Assembly: GCA_001800315.1 (NCBI GenBank)
Contig: MGVE01000008.1
Location: 124,001-188,000 of the forward strand
Direction of reading: 5' to 3'
Length of the DNA stretch: 64,000 nt
Origin: Elusimicrobia bacterium RIFOXYA2_FULL_47_53
Lineage (GTDB): Bacteria > Elusimicrobiota > Endomicrobiia > Endomicrobiales > XYA2-FULL-47-53
Shown: piece after piece, positions 1-7,870 of the stretch
Position numbering within the stretch: the first letter of the stretch is position 1
How the letters are laid out: every line of letters begins with the position of its first letter
Translations under genes and position numbers: made by a program
The notes under the pieces: generated by a model
Database searches by the model: none
What the model was told of the DNA's origin: nothing
The model's input: only the letters and a program-made list of their open reading frames with translations

Positions 1-326
1 CCCCCGCGGCAGATATGATGGGGGAAGAACTTAGAAAATACAATTTTAACAACCCAAAATTCCCGGTCTATACGAACTGCGACGCGAAAGCTAACAGCGA
101 CGCCTCGGCCATAGCCGGCAAACTTGTCAGGCAGATTAACAACCCGGTCCTGTGGGAGCAGATCATAAGGAACATGATATCCGAGGGCTACTCGGTATTT
201 ATAGAGATTGGCCCGGGCAGGGTTCTCTCCGGGCTGCTGCGACGCATAGACAAGGGCGTGAAATCGCTCAATATTGAAGATTCCAAGAGCCTTGAAAAGA
301 CTATAGCCGAACTGTCAAAAAACTGA
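1..326 (+). CDS. fabD: Malonyl-CoA:ACP transacylase, C-terminal fragment
   Basis: This is the last 107 residues of a gene that begins before the window; the reading frame is open from base 3. FabD moves malonyl groups from CoA to acyl carrier protein in the cytoplasm, to feed type II fatty acid synthesis. The fragment opens with PAADMMGEEL, which matches the family segment after the active-site region, and contains the typical C-terminal motif FIEIGPGRVLSGLL. The catalytic GHSLG serine and the active-site histidine would lie upstream and cannot be seen. fabG follows 31 bp later, then acpP and fabF, which is the classic fatty acid cluster. The identification rests on the C-terminal motif and the context. 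Confidence 0.9.
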   Translation, partial: PAADMMGEELRKYNFNNPKFPVYTNCDAKANSDASAIAGKLVRQINNPVLWEQIIRNMISEGYSVFIEIGPGRVLSGLLRRIDKGVKSLNIEDSKSLEKTIAELSKN

Positions 327-357
327 AGAACCTATTATTATCGGGAGGTTTACAGGA

Positions 358-1101
358 ATGAAGCTTAAAGACCAGGTATCCATAGTGACCGGAGGCGCGC
401 AGGGCATAGGGCGCTCCATAGCCGAAGGGCTTGCCAGAGAGGGCGCCATCGTTGTGCTTTCAGACATAAACCAGGAACAGGCACAGAAAGCGGCCGATGA
501 GATAAAAGAAAAATTTAAAGTGGAAACCATGGCTATCGTCGGTAATGTGGCCAAATATGAAGATTGTGAAAAAATTATCAACCAAGTACTTGACAAATTT
601 TCTAAAATAAATATACTTATTAACAATGCCGGCATAACGCGCGACAATCTTTTGATGCGCATGACCGACGCCGAGTGGGATTCCGTGCTGGGAGTTAACC
701 TTAAAGGCGTCTTCAACTGCACAAAAGCTGTTTCGCGGCACATGCTCAAGGCAAGAAACGGCAGGATAGTAAACATCGCTTCAGTCGTGGGCCTTATGGG
801 CAACGCGGGCCAGGCCAACTATTCAGCCTCCAAAGGCGGAGTAATAGCCCTGACAAAAACCTGCGCCAGAGAGTTCGCCTCAAGAGGCGTTCTTGTAAAC
901 GCGATAGCGCCGGGGTTCATTCGCACGGCGATGACAGACGCTCTTTCCGATGATGTTAAAAAGAAGCTCTCCGATCAAATTCCCCTGGGAAGGCTTGGCG
1001 AAGCTGACGATGTGGCGAAAGCGGCAGTGTTTCTCTGCGGCGAGGATTCTTCCTATATAACGGGGCATGTGATTTCAGTCAACGGCGGAATGTACATGTA
1101 G
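358..1101 (+). CDS. fabG: 3-oxoacyl-ACP reductase FabG
   Basis: FabG is an NADPH-dependent reductase that turns 3-oxoacyl-ACP into 3-hydroxyacyl-ACP in fatty acid elongation. The 247-residue protein is a classical short-chain dehydrogenase of the usual length. The cofactor loop TGGAQGIG is at residues 11-18 and NNAGIT is near residue 90. The catalytic triad reads S142, Y155 and K159 (YSASK). The C-terminal ITGHVISVNGGMYM is the usual FabG ending. GGAGG lies 11 bp before the ATG and supports this start. It sits between fabD and acpP. Confidence 0.97.
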   Translation: MKLKDQVSIVTGGAQGIGRSIAEGLAREGAIVVLSDINQEQAQKAADEIKEKFKVETMAIVGNVAKYEDCEKIINQVLDKFSKINILINNAGITRDNLLMRMTDAEWDSVLGVNLKGVFNCTKAVSRHMLKARNGRIVNIASVVGLMGNAGQANYSASKGGVIALTKTCAREFASRGVLVNAIAPGFIRTAMTDALSDDVKKKLSDQIPLGRLGEADDVAKAAVFLCGEDSSYITGHVISVNGGMYM

Positions 1102-1167
1102 CTGGTTTCAGATATAAAGCAAAATAAACGGCCAGGCCGCACCGGCCGAAGATAACAGGAGGACAAG

Positions 1168-1407
1168 ATGGCAGACGTAGAGACAAGAGTAAAAGAGATC
1201 ATTGTGGAACAGCTTGGCGTGGACCCGGCTGAGGTAGTTACAGGAGCGTCATTTGTTAATGACCTTGGCGCGGATTCGCTTGACACGGTTGAGCTTGTCA
1301 TGGCGCTTGAGGAAGAGTTCGGCCTTGAAATTCCGGACGAAGACGCGGAAAAGATTCAGAGCGTAGGCCAGGCTGTTGATTACATTAAGAGCCACCAGCA
1401 GAAATAA
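1168..1407 (+). CDS. acpP: Acyl carrier protein
   Basis: This 79-residue acidic protein carries growing acyl chains on a phosphopantetheine arm. The attachment serine is S37 in the motif [10 protein letters not shown], and the helical [16 protein letters not shown] segment follows as in other ACPs. AGGAGG about 6 bp before the ATG is a strong ribosome binding site, which fits an abundant protein. It is followed by a hairpin with a T-rich tail before fabF. If the ceramide-type genes further on are real, this or another ACP could supply their acyl donor; that link is only an inference. Confidence 0.98.
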   Translation: MADVETRVKEIIVEQLGVDPAEVVTGASFVNDLGADSLDTVELVMALEEEFGLEIPDEDAEKIQSVGQAVDYIKSHQQK

Positions 1408-1438
1408 CTCTAAATAACAGGATATTACTTCAGAATTT

Positions 1439-1479
1439 CAAGGCGGCTTATAAGGCCGCCTTGAGGTTTTGTTGTCTTT
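1439..1479 (+). terminator. Hairpin terminator or attenuator between acpP and fabF
   Basis: A perfect 9-bp inverted repeat (CAAGGCGGC at 1439-1447, GCCGCCTTG at 1455-1463) with a 7-base loop is followed by a T-rich stretch ending near 1479. It looks like an intrinsic terminator. It sits inside the fab cluster and ends only 7 bp before the preferred fabF start, so it may set the high acpP to fabF ratio by partial termination. Confidence 0.75.
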
Positions 1480-1486
1480 AAAAACT

Positions 1487-2725
1487 ATGAATAAACGAAT
1501 CGTCATAACAGGTATTGGCATAGTTTCACCCATAGGCATAGGCAAAGAAGATTACGCTAAAGCGCTGCGCGAGGGAAAAAGCGGCGCCAGCCCGGTTGAA
1601 GGCTTTGATGTCAGCGCCTACTCCACGCGCATAGCCGCTCAGATAAAAAACTTTGTCCCTGAAAACTACATAGAAAAGAAAAAAGTCAAACGCATGGCCC
1701 GCTTTACCCAGGTCGGCGTTGCCGCCGCCAAGATGGCGATAGCCGATTCGGGGCTGGATTTTACAAAAGAAAATCTTGCCAGAATAGGAGCTATCACCGG
1801 AACAGGAATAGGCGGACTGGATGTTATTGAAAACGAACACTCAAGCCTGCTTGAGAAAGGGCAGAGAAGGGTCAGCCCGTTTTTAATTCCCATGATAATT
1901 ACCAATATGCTCCCGGGAGAGCTTGCCATTGAATACGGCTTCACAGGACCCAATTACGCCGTTTCAAGCGCCTGCGCCTCTTCAAACCACGCGATAGGCG
2001 ACGCACTCCGCCTTATGCGGTATGGCGACGCCGATGTAATGATAACCGGCGGAGCTGAAGCCGCTATTACGCCTCTCGGATTGGCCGGTTTCTGCAGCAT
2101 TAAGGCCCTTTCAATGAGAAATGACGAACCCCAGAAAGCATCCAGGCCCTTTGACAAAAACCGTGACGGTTTTTTAATGGGAGAAGGCGCCGGGATAATC
2201 GTGCTTGAAACGCTTGAGCACGCCCAGAAACGCGGGGCCAAAATATACGGCGAGATCCTCGGATACGGAGCTTCGGACGACGCCTACCACATTACGGCGC
2301 CCCAGCCGGAAGCCCTCGCGGCGGTTCAGGCCATGAAACACGCCCTGGCGGACGCCGGCATTTCGCCGGACGAGATTGATTATATCAACGCCCACGGCAC
2401 ATCAACCGAATTCAACGACAAAATTGAGACCCTCGCCATTAAAAAAGTTTTTGGCGAGCGGGCATATAAGATTCCCATATCTTCAACCAAATCTATGACG
2501 GGCCATCTTCTCGGAGCCGCGGGAGCGGCGGAGCTTATAGCCACGCTTATCTGCATGGAGCAGGGCTTTATTCATCCTACGATAAACTACGAAACCCCCG
2601 ATCCGGAATGCGACCTTGACTATGTTCCCAACAAGCCGCGTGAACAGCAGATTAATTGCGCTCTTTCTAACTCTCTCGGATTTGGCGGGCATAATTCAGT
2701 GTTAATCGTGAAGCGTTATGCCTGA
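1487..2725 (+). CDS. fabF: 3-oxoacyl-ACP synthase II
   Basis: FabF condenses malonyl-ACP with acyl-ACP to elongate fatty acids. The protein has 412 residues, the normal family length, when the ATG at 1487 (MNKRIVITGIG) is used. An upstream TTG at 1469 is possible but lies inside the T-tract of the hairpin before the gene. Catalytic residues are visible: C163 in SSACASSNHA, a histidine in HGTSTEFND and a second in GHLLGAAGA. No clear Shine-Dalgarno is present, which is unusual here and may reflect coupling to the hairpin region. The 3' end overlaps rnc by 8 bp. Confidence 0.96.
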   Translation: MNKRIVITGIGIVSPIGIGKEDYAKALREGKSGASPVEGFDVSAYSTRIAAQIKNFVPENYIEKKKVKRMARFTQVGVAAAKMAIADSGLDFTKENLARIGAITGTGIGGLDVIENEHSSLLEKGQRRVSPFLIPMIITNMLPGELAIEYGFTGPNYAVSSACASSNHAIGDALRLMRYGDADVMITGGAEAAITPLGLAGFCSIKALSMRNDEPQKASRPFDKNRDGFLMGEGAGIIVLETLEHAQKRGAKIYGEILGYGASDDAYHITAPQPEALAAVQAMKHALADAGISPDEIDYINAHGTSTEFNDKIETLAIKKVFGERAYKIPISSTKSMTGHLLGAAGAAELIATLICMEQGFIHPTINYETPDPECDLDYVPNKPREQQINCALSNSLGFGGHNSVLIVKRYA

Positions 2726-3395
2726 AGAATTTGCAAAACTTGAAAAGTCTATCGGCTTTAAGTTCAGCAACACTGAACTGCTTGTAAATTCTCTGACCCA
2801 TAAGTCCTATGCCGCGGAAAACGGCGGCGATACTTTCAACGAAAGAATGGAGTTTCTTGGCGACAGCATCCTTGCTGCCGTAGTCGCGGACTTCCTATAC
2901 AAGAAATATCCTTTGGTGGACGAGGGCAGGCTCTCCCAGCTTAAATCCCAGATCGTCTGCAGGCATTCGCTGAGCCTTTGGGCAAAAAAAATAAAGCTCG
3001 GAAGCTATATTTTTCTGAGCACCTCCGAAGACTCAAACGGAGGCAGAAAAAGGGAAAGCATACTTTCCAACTCGCTTGAGGCGCTGATAGCGGGCATTTA
3101 CCTTGACGGCGGGTTTGAAGCGGCAAGCAAATTTATTCTTGATTTCCTGTCTCAGCAGAAAAGGCTGACGGTAAGCGACACAAAAAGCAGGCTGCAGGAG
3201 CTGATTCAGTCGGAACACAAAACTCTTCCCGAATACAGGGTCATCAGCGAGTCCGGCCCCGACCATGAAAAAACCTTTAAGACCGGCGTTTACTTAAAAA
3301 AGTCTCTTATCGGCGAAGGAACCGGGAAATCCAAGAAAGAAGCCGAGCAGGCCGCGGCAAAAGAAGCTTTAAGAAATCTGCGAAGCAGCAAGTAA
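2718..3395 (+). CDS. rnc: Ribonuclease III
   Basis: RNase III cleaves double-stranded RNA, including rRNA precursors. The 225-residue protein has the family layout: an N-terminal catalytic domain with the signature NERMEFLGDSILAAVVA near residues 40-56, and a C-terminal double-stranded-RNA-binding domain from about residue 155 ending in KKEAEQAAAKEAL. The start overlaps the end of fabF by 8 bp, so the two are probably translationally coupled. A fab-rnc linkage is common in bacteria. Confidence 0.96.
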   Translation: MPEEFAKLEKSIGFKFSNTELLVNSLTHKSYAAENGGDTFNERMEFLGDSILAAVVADFLYKKYPLVDEGRLSQLKSQIVCRHSLSLWAKKIKLGSYIFLSTSEDSNGGRKRESILSNSLEALIAGIYLDGGFEAASKFILDFLSQQKRLTVSDTKSRLQELIQSEHKTLPEYRVISESGPDHEKTFKTGVYLKKSLIGEGTGKSKKEAEQAAAKEALRNLRSSK

Positions 3396-3425
3396 ATATT
3401 GAGTCACAACTAAACGGAGGACGCA

Positions 3426-4586
3426 ATGGATTATTTTCTTTCAGACGAAGAAAAAATGATGGTTGAGCTGGCGCGCAAAATCGCCCAGGAAAAGATTAAA
3501 CCGGTGCGCGAACACTACGACGAAACCGAGGAATTTCCCTGGCCGATAGTTCATGACCTTGCCAAGGCCGACCTTTGCGGCGCCTATATACCGGAACAGT
3601 ACGGCGGTTTCGGAGGAAAAGTTTTCAATCTGGTTCTCGTCGTTGAAGAGCTTTGCAAAGTGGACGGCGGAATCTCGCTCGCGCTCGCGGCGACCGCGCT
3701 CGGCACTTTCCCGATACTTATAGCGGGCAGCGAAGAGCAGAAAAAGAAATATCTTCCCGACATAGCCGCCGGCAGAAAGCTTGCCGCCTTCGGCCTTACG
3801 GAACCGGAAGCCGGTTCAGACGCGACCGCCATGCGCACCACCGCGAAAAAAGAAGGGGATTTCTATGTATTAAACGGCACGAAATGCTTTATCACCAATG
3901 CCGGCGAAGCCGAAACCTATACGGTGTTTGCCAAAACAAATCCGGAGCGCGGGCCCAGGGGCATATCCTGCTTCATAGTTGAAAAGGGAACGCCGGGCTT
4001 TGAATTCGGTAAAAAAGAAAAAAAGATGGGTATAAGAGCCTCCGTAACAAGAGAGCTCATATTTAATAACTGCATGATTCCCAAGGAAAACCTCCTCGGG
4101 AAAGAAGGGCACGGGCTTATGGTCGCGCAGGCCACTCTTGACACCTCAAGGCCCGGAGTCGCCGCTCAGGCGCTCGGCATAGCCGCGGGTGCTCTTGAAG
4201 AAGCAATAAGCTACGCGAGAACCAGAGTTCAGTTCGGACAGAGCATTTCTTCGTTTCAGGCAATTCAGCATATGCTTGCCGATATGGCCACCGAAGTGGA
4301 AGCGGCAAGATGCCTTCTCTATCAGACCGCCAGGATGATGGACGCAAACCCGGGCAAACGCACAACAAAAGAATCCGCGATGTCAAAGCTTTACTGCTCG
4401 GAAGTCGCGATGCGCGTTACGACAAACGCGGTGCAGATACTCGGCGGTTACGGATATATCCGCGAGTACCCGGTTGAGAAGATGATGAGAGACGCGAAAA
4501 TAACTCAGATATACGAGGGAACAAGCCAGATTCAGAGAAACGAGATAGCCCTTCAGCTCATAAAAGAATCAGCGGCGAAAAAATAG
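3426..4586 (+). CDS. Acyl-CoA dehydrogenase (short-chain or butyryl-CoA type)
   Basis: This 386-residue flavoprotein belongs to the acyl-CoA dehydrogenase family, which interconverts acyl-CoA and 2,3-enoyl-CoA with FAD and passes electrons to EtfAB. The N-terminal helical domain, the middle strand domain (AFGLTEPEAGSDA) and the C-terminal helical domain (ARTRVQFGQSISSFQAIQ) are in order. The catalytic glutamate is E364 in IYEGTSQIQR, as in butyryl- and medium-chain enzymes. GGAGG lies 5 bp before the ATG. EtfB and EtfA follow, so the three likely form one complex. The substrate cannot be read from sequence. An anaerobe could use it as an enoyl-CoA reductase. Confidence 0.93.
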   Translation: MDYFLSDEEKMMVELARKIAQEKIKPVREHYDETEEFPWPIVHDLAKADLCGAYIPEQYGGFGGKVFNLVLVVEELCKVDGGISLALAATALGTFPILIAGSEEQKKKYLPDIAAGRKLAAFGLTEPEAGSDATAMRTTAKKEGDFYVLNGTKCFITNAGEAETYTVFAKTNPERGPRGISCFIVEKGTPGFEFGKKEKKMGIRASVTRELIFNNCMIPKENLLGKEGHGLMVAQATLDTSRPGVAAQALGIAAGALEEAISYARTRVQFGQSISSFQAIQHMLADMATEVEAARCLLYQTARMMDANPGKRTTKESAMSKLYCSEVAMRVTTNAVQILGGYGYIREYPVEKMMRDAKITQIYEGTSQIQRNEIALQLIKESAAKK

Positions 4587-4592
4587 CAACGG

Positions 4593-4654
4593 CAGGGACA
4601 AGGGTTAGGTGTAATGAATTATCAGCTCTCACTTACCCCGTACCGCTTATCACT
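4593..4654 (+). repeat. Dispersed intergenic repeat, copy 1
   Basis: This stretch before etfB starts with CAGGGACAAGGGTTAGG and ends with CTTACCCCGTACCGCTTATC. The same outer sequences occur at 19997-20071 in the same orientation. The distance from the CTTACCCCG segment to the following ATG is 36 bp in both cases. Confidence 0.6.
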
Positions 4655-4667
4655 AAAGAGGTATCCA

Positions 4668-5453
4668 ATGCATTTTATAGTCTGTATCAAGCAGGTTCCG
4701 AACACGACAAATGTTCAGATAGACCAGAAAACCAACACTCTCAAAAGAGAAGGCGTTGAGTCCATTATCAATCCTTTTGACGAATTCGCCATTGAAGAGG
4801 CGGTCCGCCTCAAAGAGAGAACCGGCGGAAAAACAACCGTCATTACCATGGGGCCCCCGCAGGCTGAAAACGCTTTAAGGGAAGCCATCGGGCGAGGCAT
4901 TGATAACGCCATTCTTATATCGGACAGGGCTTTCGCGGGCGCCGATACCTGGGCGACCTCCTATACTCTGGCGAGCGCCATTAAGAAAATCGGAGATTAC
5001 GACCTTATAATCTGCGGCAAACAGGCTACCGACGGAGACACGGCTCAGGTTGGGCCCGGCATCGCGGAAATGCTTGATATCCCTCATGTAGCTTATGTTA
5101 AAAAAATTGAAGAGATAACTCCCGAGAAAGCCAAGGTTGAAAGAATGATGGAAGACGGCTATGACATTATAGAAATGCCGCTCCCTTCCTTAATTACCGT
5201 CGTAAAAGAAATCAATACCCCCAGAATGCCGTCGCTCAGGGGAATGATGGCTTCAAAGAAAGCCCAGATACCTCACTGGACAGCTCAGGAGATTAACGCC
5301 GAATCAACAAACATAGGCCTTACCGGATCGCCAACACAGGTTATGAAGATTTTTACGCCTCCCCAGCGCCCCGGCGGAGAAAAGCTGGAAGGCTCCCCGG
5401 AAGAGATGGCGGCTTCGCTGACGGATAAATTAAAACAGCTTCAGATAATATAA
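4668..5453 (+). CDS. etfB: Electron transfer flavoprotein, beta subunit
   Basis: EtfB is one half of the flavoprotein dimer that carries electrons to or from acyl-CoA dehydrogenases. The preferred ATG (MHFIVCIKQVPNT) gives 261 residues, the usual length; an in-frame ATG at 4614 would add 18 residues encoded by repeat DNA and is unlikely. Family features include VCIKQVPNT at the N terminus, NPFDEFAIEEAVRLKE, and the AMP/FAD-binding stretch CGKQATDGDTAQVGPGIAEML. AGAGG lies about 6 bp upstream. It follows the acyl-CoA dehydrogenase and precedes the ferredoxin-fused EtfA. This arrangement is known from electron-bifurcating systems, but bifurcation itself is an inference. Confidence 0.95.
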   Translation: MHFIVCIKQVPNTTNVQIDQKTNTLKREGVESIINPFDEFAIEEAVRLKERTGGKTTVITMGPPQAENALREAIGRGIDNAILISDRAFAGADTWATSYTLASAIKKIGDYDLIICGKQATDGDTAQVGPGIAEMLDIPHVAYVKKIEEITPEKAKVERMMEDGYDIIEMPLPSLITVVKEINTPRMPSLRGMMASKKAQIPHWTAQEINAESTNIGLTGSPTQVMKIFTPPQRPGGEKLEGSPEEMAASLTDKLKQLQII

Positions 5454-5480
5454 GAATATCAGACTTCAGGAGAAATTAAG

Positions 5481-6722
5481 ATGCCTAACCAGATAAATGT
5501 AATTTCTGAAAAATGCGTCGGCTGCTCGCTCTGCGTGAATAACTGCCCCTTCGGCGCGATAACTTTAACCGAAAGGCCCGATCATCCCAAAAAACTCAAA
5601 CTTGCCGTCATAGACCTGCACAAGTGCACTTTCTGCGGAGCCTGCATAGAGTCCTGCAAAAAGTTCGGCGCCATCAACCTTATAAAGGAAGAGCCCATAA
5701 AACTTGACATTGACCCGTCGCATTACAAAGGCATCTGGGTTTACGCGGAGCAGAGGCACGGCGAAGTTTCTCCGGTAGTCTACGAGCTTCTTAACGAGGG
5801 AAGAAGGCTTGCCGATAAGATGCAGACCCCTCTGAGCGCCATTTTAATAGGAAGCCGCATAGAATCCAAGGCCCACGACCTTATTCAGCACGGCGCCGAC
5901 AAGGTTTATGTTTTTGACGACCCCATATTTTTTGAATTCCAGGACGACTGCTACTCGGACATCCTTTCGCATCTTATAAAAGAGGAAAAGCCGGAGATAG
6001 TGCTTATGGGAGCGACCAACATCGGCCGCTCCTTTGCTTCAAGGGTAGCCGCGAGGATCAGGACAGGCCTTACGGCCGACTGCACAGCGCTTGAAGTTGA
6101 CCTCTCAAACAGGAATCTCCAGCAGACCCGCCCGGCCTTCGGCGGAAACATAATGGCGACCATTCTCTGCCCCAGGCACCGCCCGCAGATGGCAACAGTC
6201 AGGCACAAGGTTTTCAAGCCTGCTCCGCGCGACCCCAACAGAAAAGGGGAAATAATAAAGAAGACCGTTGATTCCTCTAAAATAATAAACAGAACCAAAT
6301 TCCTTGAGTTTATAAAAGATACCTCCGCGAAAGTAAACCTTTCAGACGCGGACATTATCGTTTCCGGAGGCAGGGGGCTTGGCAAACCCGAGGGATTTAA
6401 ACTCGTGGAAGAGCTCGCCGAAGCGCTTGGCGGAGCGGTAGGCTCGTCAAGAGCAGCGGTGGATGCCGGATGGATACCCTATTCGCATCAGGTAGGACAG
6501 ACCGGGAGAACCGTAAGCCCGAAAATATATTTCGCCTGCGGAATTTCCGGCCAGATACAGCACCTGGTTGGGATGGGTTCGTCCGATATTATTGTAGCTA
6601 TAAACAAAGACCCTCACGCTCCGATGATGAAGGCCGCGAACTTCGCCATTGAGGGCGATCTTTACGAGATAATTCCCTGGATAATAAAAAAGATAAAAAA
6701 ATCCAGAGGGATTGAAGCGTAA
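5481..6722 (+). CDS. etfA: Electron transfer flavoprotein, alpha subunit, with N-terminal 2[4Fe-4S] ferredoxin domain
   Basis: The 413-residue protein is longer than ordinary EtfA (about 320) because of a ferredoxin domain in the first 70 residues, with motifs CVGCSLCVNNCPFGAI and CTFCGACIESCKKFGAI. The Etf alpha domain follows. The C-terminal FAD domain holds SGGRGLG, SRAAVDAGWIPYSHQVGQTG and ACGISGQIQH. Ferredoxin-fused EtfA proteins are known from caffeyl-CoA reductase and lactate dehydrogenase complexes of anaerobes. The iron-sulfur clusters may link the flavins to ferredoxin. A promoter, a small terminator and a Rex-type site follow it, so it likely ends its operon. Confidence 0.95.
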   Translation: MPNQINVISEKCVGCSLCVNNCPFGAITLTERPDHPKKLKLAVIDLHKCTFCGACIESCKKFGAINLIKEEPIKLDIDPSHYKGIWVYAEQRHGEVSPVVYELLNEGRRLADKMQTPLSAILIGSRIESKAHDLIQHGADKVYVFDDPIFFEFQDDCYSDILSHLIKEEKPEIVLMGATNIGRSFASRVAARIRTGLTADCTALEVDLSNRNLQQTRPAFGGNIMATILCPRHRPQMATVRHKVFKPAPRDPNRKGEIIKKTVDSSKIINRTKFLEFIKDTSAKVNLSDADIIVSGGRGLGKPEGFKLVEELAEALGGAVGSSRAAVDAGWIPYSHQVGQTGRTVSPKIYFACGISGQIQHLVGMGSSDIIVAINKDPHAPMMKAANFAIEGDLYEIIPWIIKKIKKSRGIEA

Positions 6723-6758
6723 TATCCGTTTCAGGCAATACTGATTTTCCGTCGATGC

Positions 6759-6787
6759 TTGACATTTAGAATATTTTTTTGTATTCT
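6759..6787 (+). promoter_or_regulatory. Sigma70-type promoter of the hydrogenase operon
   Basis: TTGACA (6759-6764) and TATTCT (6782-6787) are separated by 17 bp, which is the optimal spacing. It lies 80 bp before the first hydrogenase-operon gene. Confidence 0.7.
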
Positions 6788-6792
6788 CTCTT

Positions 6793-6820
6793 AACAGCAA
6801 AGTGCTGTTTTTATTTTTTT
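6793..6820 (+). terminator. Hairpin with T-tract just downstream of the promoter
   Basis: AACAGCA (6793-6799) and TGCTGTT (6803-6809) form a 7-bp stem with a 3-base loop, followed by TTTATTTTTTT. It can end the etfBA transcript. It also lies at the expected transcription start of the promoter at 6759-6787, so an attenuation role is possible. Confidence 0.6.
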
Positions 6821-6828
6821 AAAAAACC

Positions 6829-6846
6829 TTGTGAAATCCTTCACAA
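6829..6846 (+). promoter_or_regulatory. Rex-type operator
   Basis: TTGTGAAATCCTTCACAA is a perfect palindrome (7-bp arms, 4-bp spacer) and matches the known consensus of the NADH-sensing repressor Rex (TTGTGAA-N4-TTCACAA). It lies 20 bp before the start of the hydrogenase operon and downstream of the promoter, where a bound repressor would block elongation. No rex gene is in the window. Confidence 0.8.
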
Positions 6847-6866
6847 TCTTTTAGAAACCCAAAACT

Positions 6867-7865
6867 ATGGCAACATTTTTCCTTTCAACAAACGACTATA
6901 ATTCATTTATCCGCAACCTCTCCGCCCAATACAGGGTTTTCGGCCTGAAGGGTGAGGAAAAGAATTTCTACTGGAGCAGGCTTACCGCGGAAAAATCGGA
7001 GCATACCCCTAACCGTTACAGGGCGCTGACTCCCGTTAAATCGTTTTTCTTCCCGGTTAAAGAAGAAGTAACGGCTGAGCCTCCCGTTGAGAAAACCATA
7101 CTGCTCGGGGTTAAAGCCTGCGACCTGGCTCACCTTCAGACGACTGACGCGATTTTTTTGCAGGGAGCTTTGGCGGACCCGTATTACGCGCTTAAACGCC
7201 AGAACACAATAATTATTTCTTCCGACTGTGATTCATATATACCCGCCTGTTTCTGCACTTTGATGGGCGGACTGCCTTATCCCACAAAAGGCTTTGATTT
7301 AAATCTGACGCCTGTGCGGGAGGGCTTCCTGATTGAAACCGGAACCCAGGCCGGAGAGGATTTGGCTAAGGCAAACACAAGCTTATTCGCTCAGGCTTCC
7401 AGACAGCAGCTGGCCGAGCGCGACAACCTCAGAAACAAAATGACGGAACTGCTTAAGGCCAACAACAAGGATTTTACCTGGACAAACCCGAAAGATATTG
7501 TTACCGCGAAATACGCCTCCCAGAAATGGGAATCAGATATAGCAAAAACCTGCGTTGAATGCGACGCCTGCCGTTTCGCCTGCGGAACCTGTTACTGCTT
7601 CCTGCTTGCCGAATCCAAAAAATCCTGGGAAAGGATCCGTTCCTGGGACTCGTGTCAGTCGGAAGGCTACGGAAGAGTAGCCGGCGGAGCTAACCCCAGA
7701 AAAACAAAAGGCGAGCGTTTAAGAAACCTTTATTCCTGCAAACTTCAGTACAGGCCGGAAAACTTCGGCTTTTACGCCTGTACCGGATGCGGCCGCTGCA
7801 TAGAAGCCTGCCAGGGTAAAATTGATATAAGAAAAAGCCTTCAGAAACTCTCTGAAGAAAGGTAA
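6867..7865 (+). CDS. HydB/AsrA-like iron-sulfur subunit (electron-transfer subunit of hydrogenase operon)
   Basis: The 332-residue protein resembles the beta subunit of sulfhydrogenases (HydB) and AsrA of anaerobic sulfite reductase. These subunits carry two [4Fe-4S] clusters and pass electrons between a flavin subunit and the catalytic part. An N-terminal domain with ILLGVKACDLAHL precedes the cluster motifs CVECDACRFACGTC (from C229) and CTGCGRCIEAC (from C305). The next gene encodes the matching HydG/AsrB-like flavin subunit 5 bp downstream. Finding this pair ahead of membrane-hydrogenase genes, rather than group 3 hydrogenase subunits, is unusual. The ATG lacks a strong ribosome binding site. 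Confidence 0.85.
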   Translation: MATFFLSTNDYNSFIRNLSAQYRVFGLKGEEKNFYWSRLTAEKSEHTPNRYRALTPVKSFFFPVKEEVTAEPPVEKTILLGVKACDLAHLQTTDAIFLQGALADPYYALKRQNTIIISSDCDSYIPACFCTLMGGLPYPTKGFDLNLTPVREGFLIETGTQAGEDLAKANTSLFAQASRQQLAERDNLRNKMTELLKANNKDFTWTNPKDIVTAKYASQKWESDIAKTCVECDACRFACGTCYCFLLAESKKSWERIRSWDSCQSEGYGRVAGGANPRKTKGERLRNLYSCKLQYRPENFGFYACTGCGRCIEACQGKIDIRKSLQKLSEER

Positions 7866-7870
7866 AGTAA

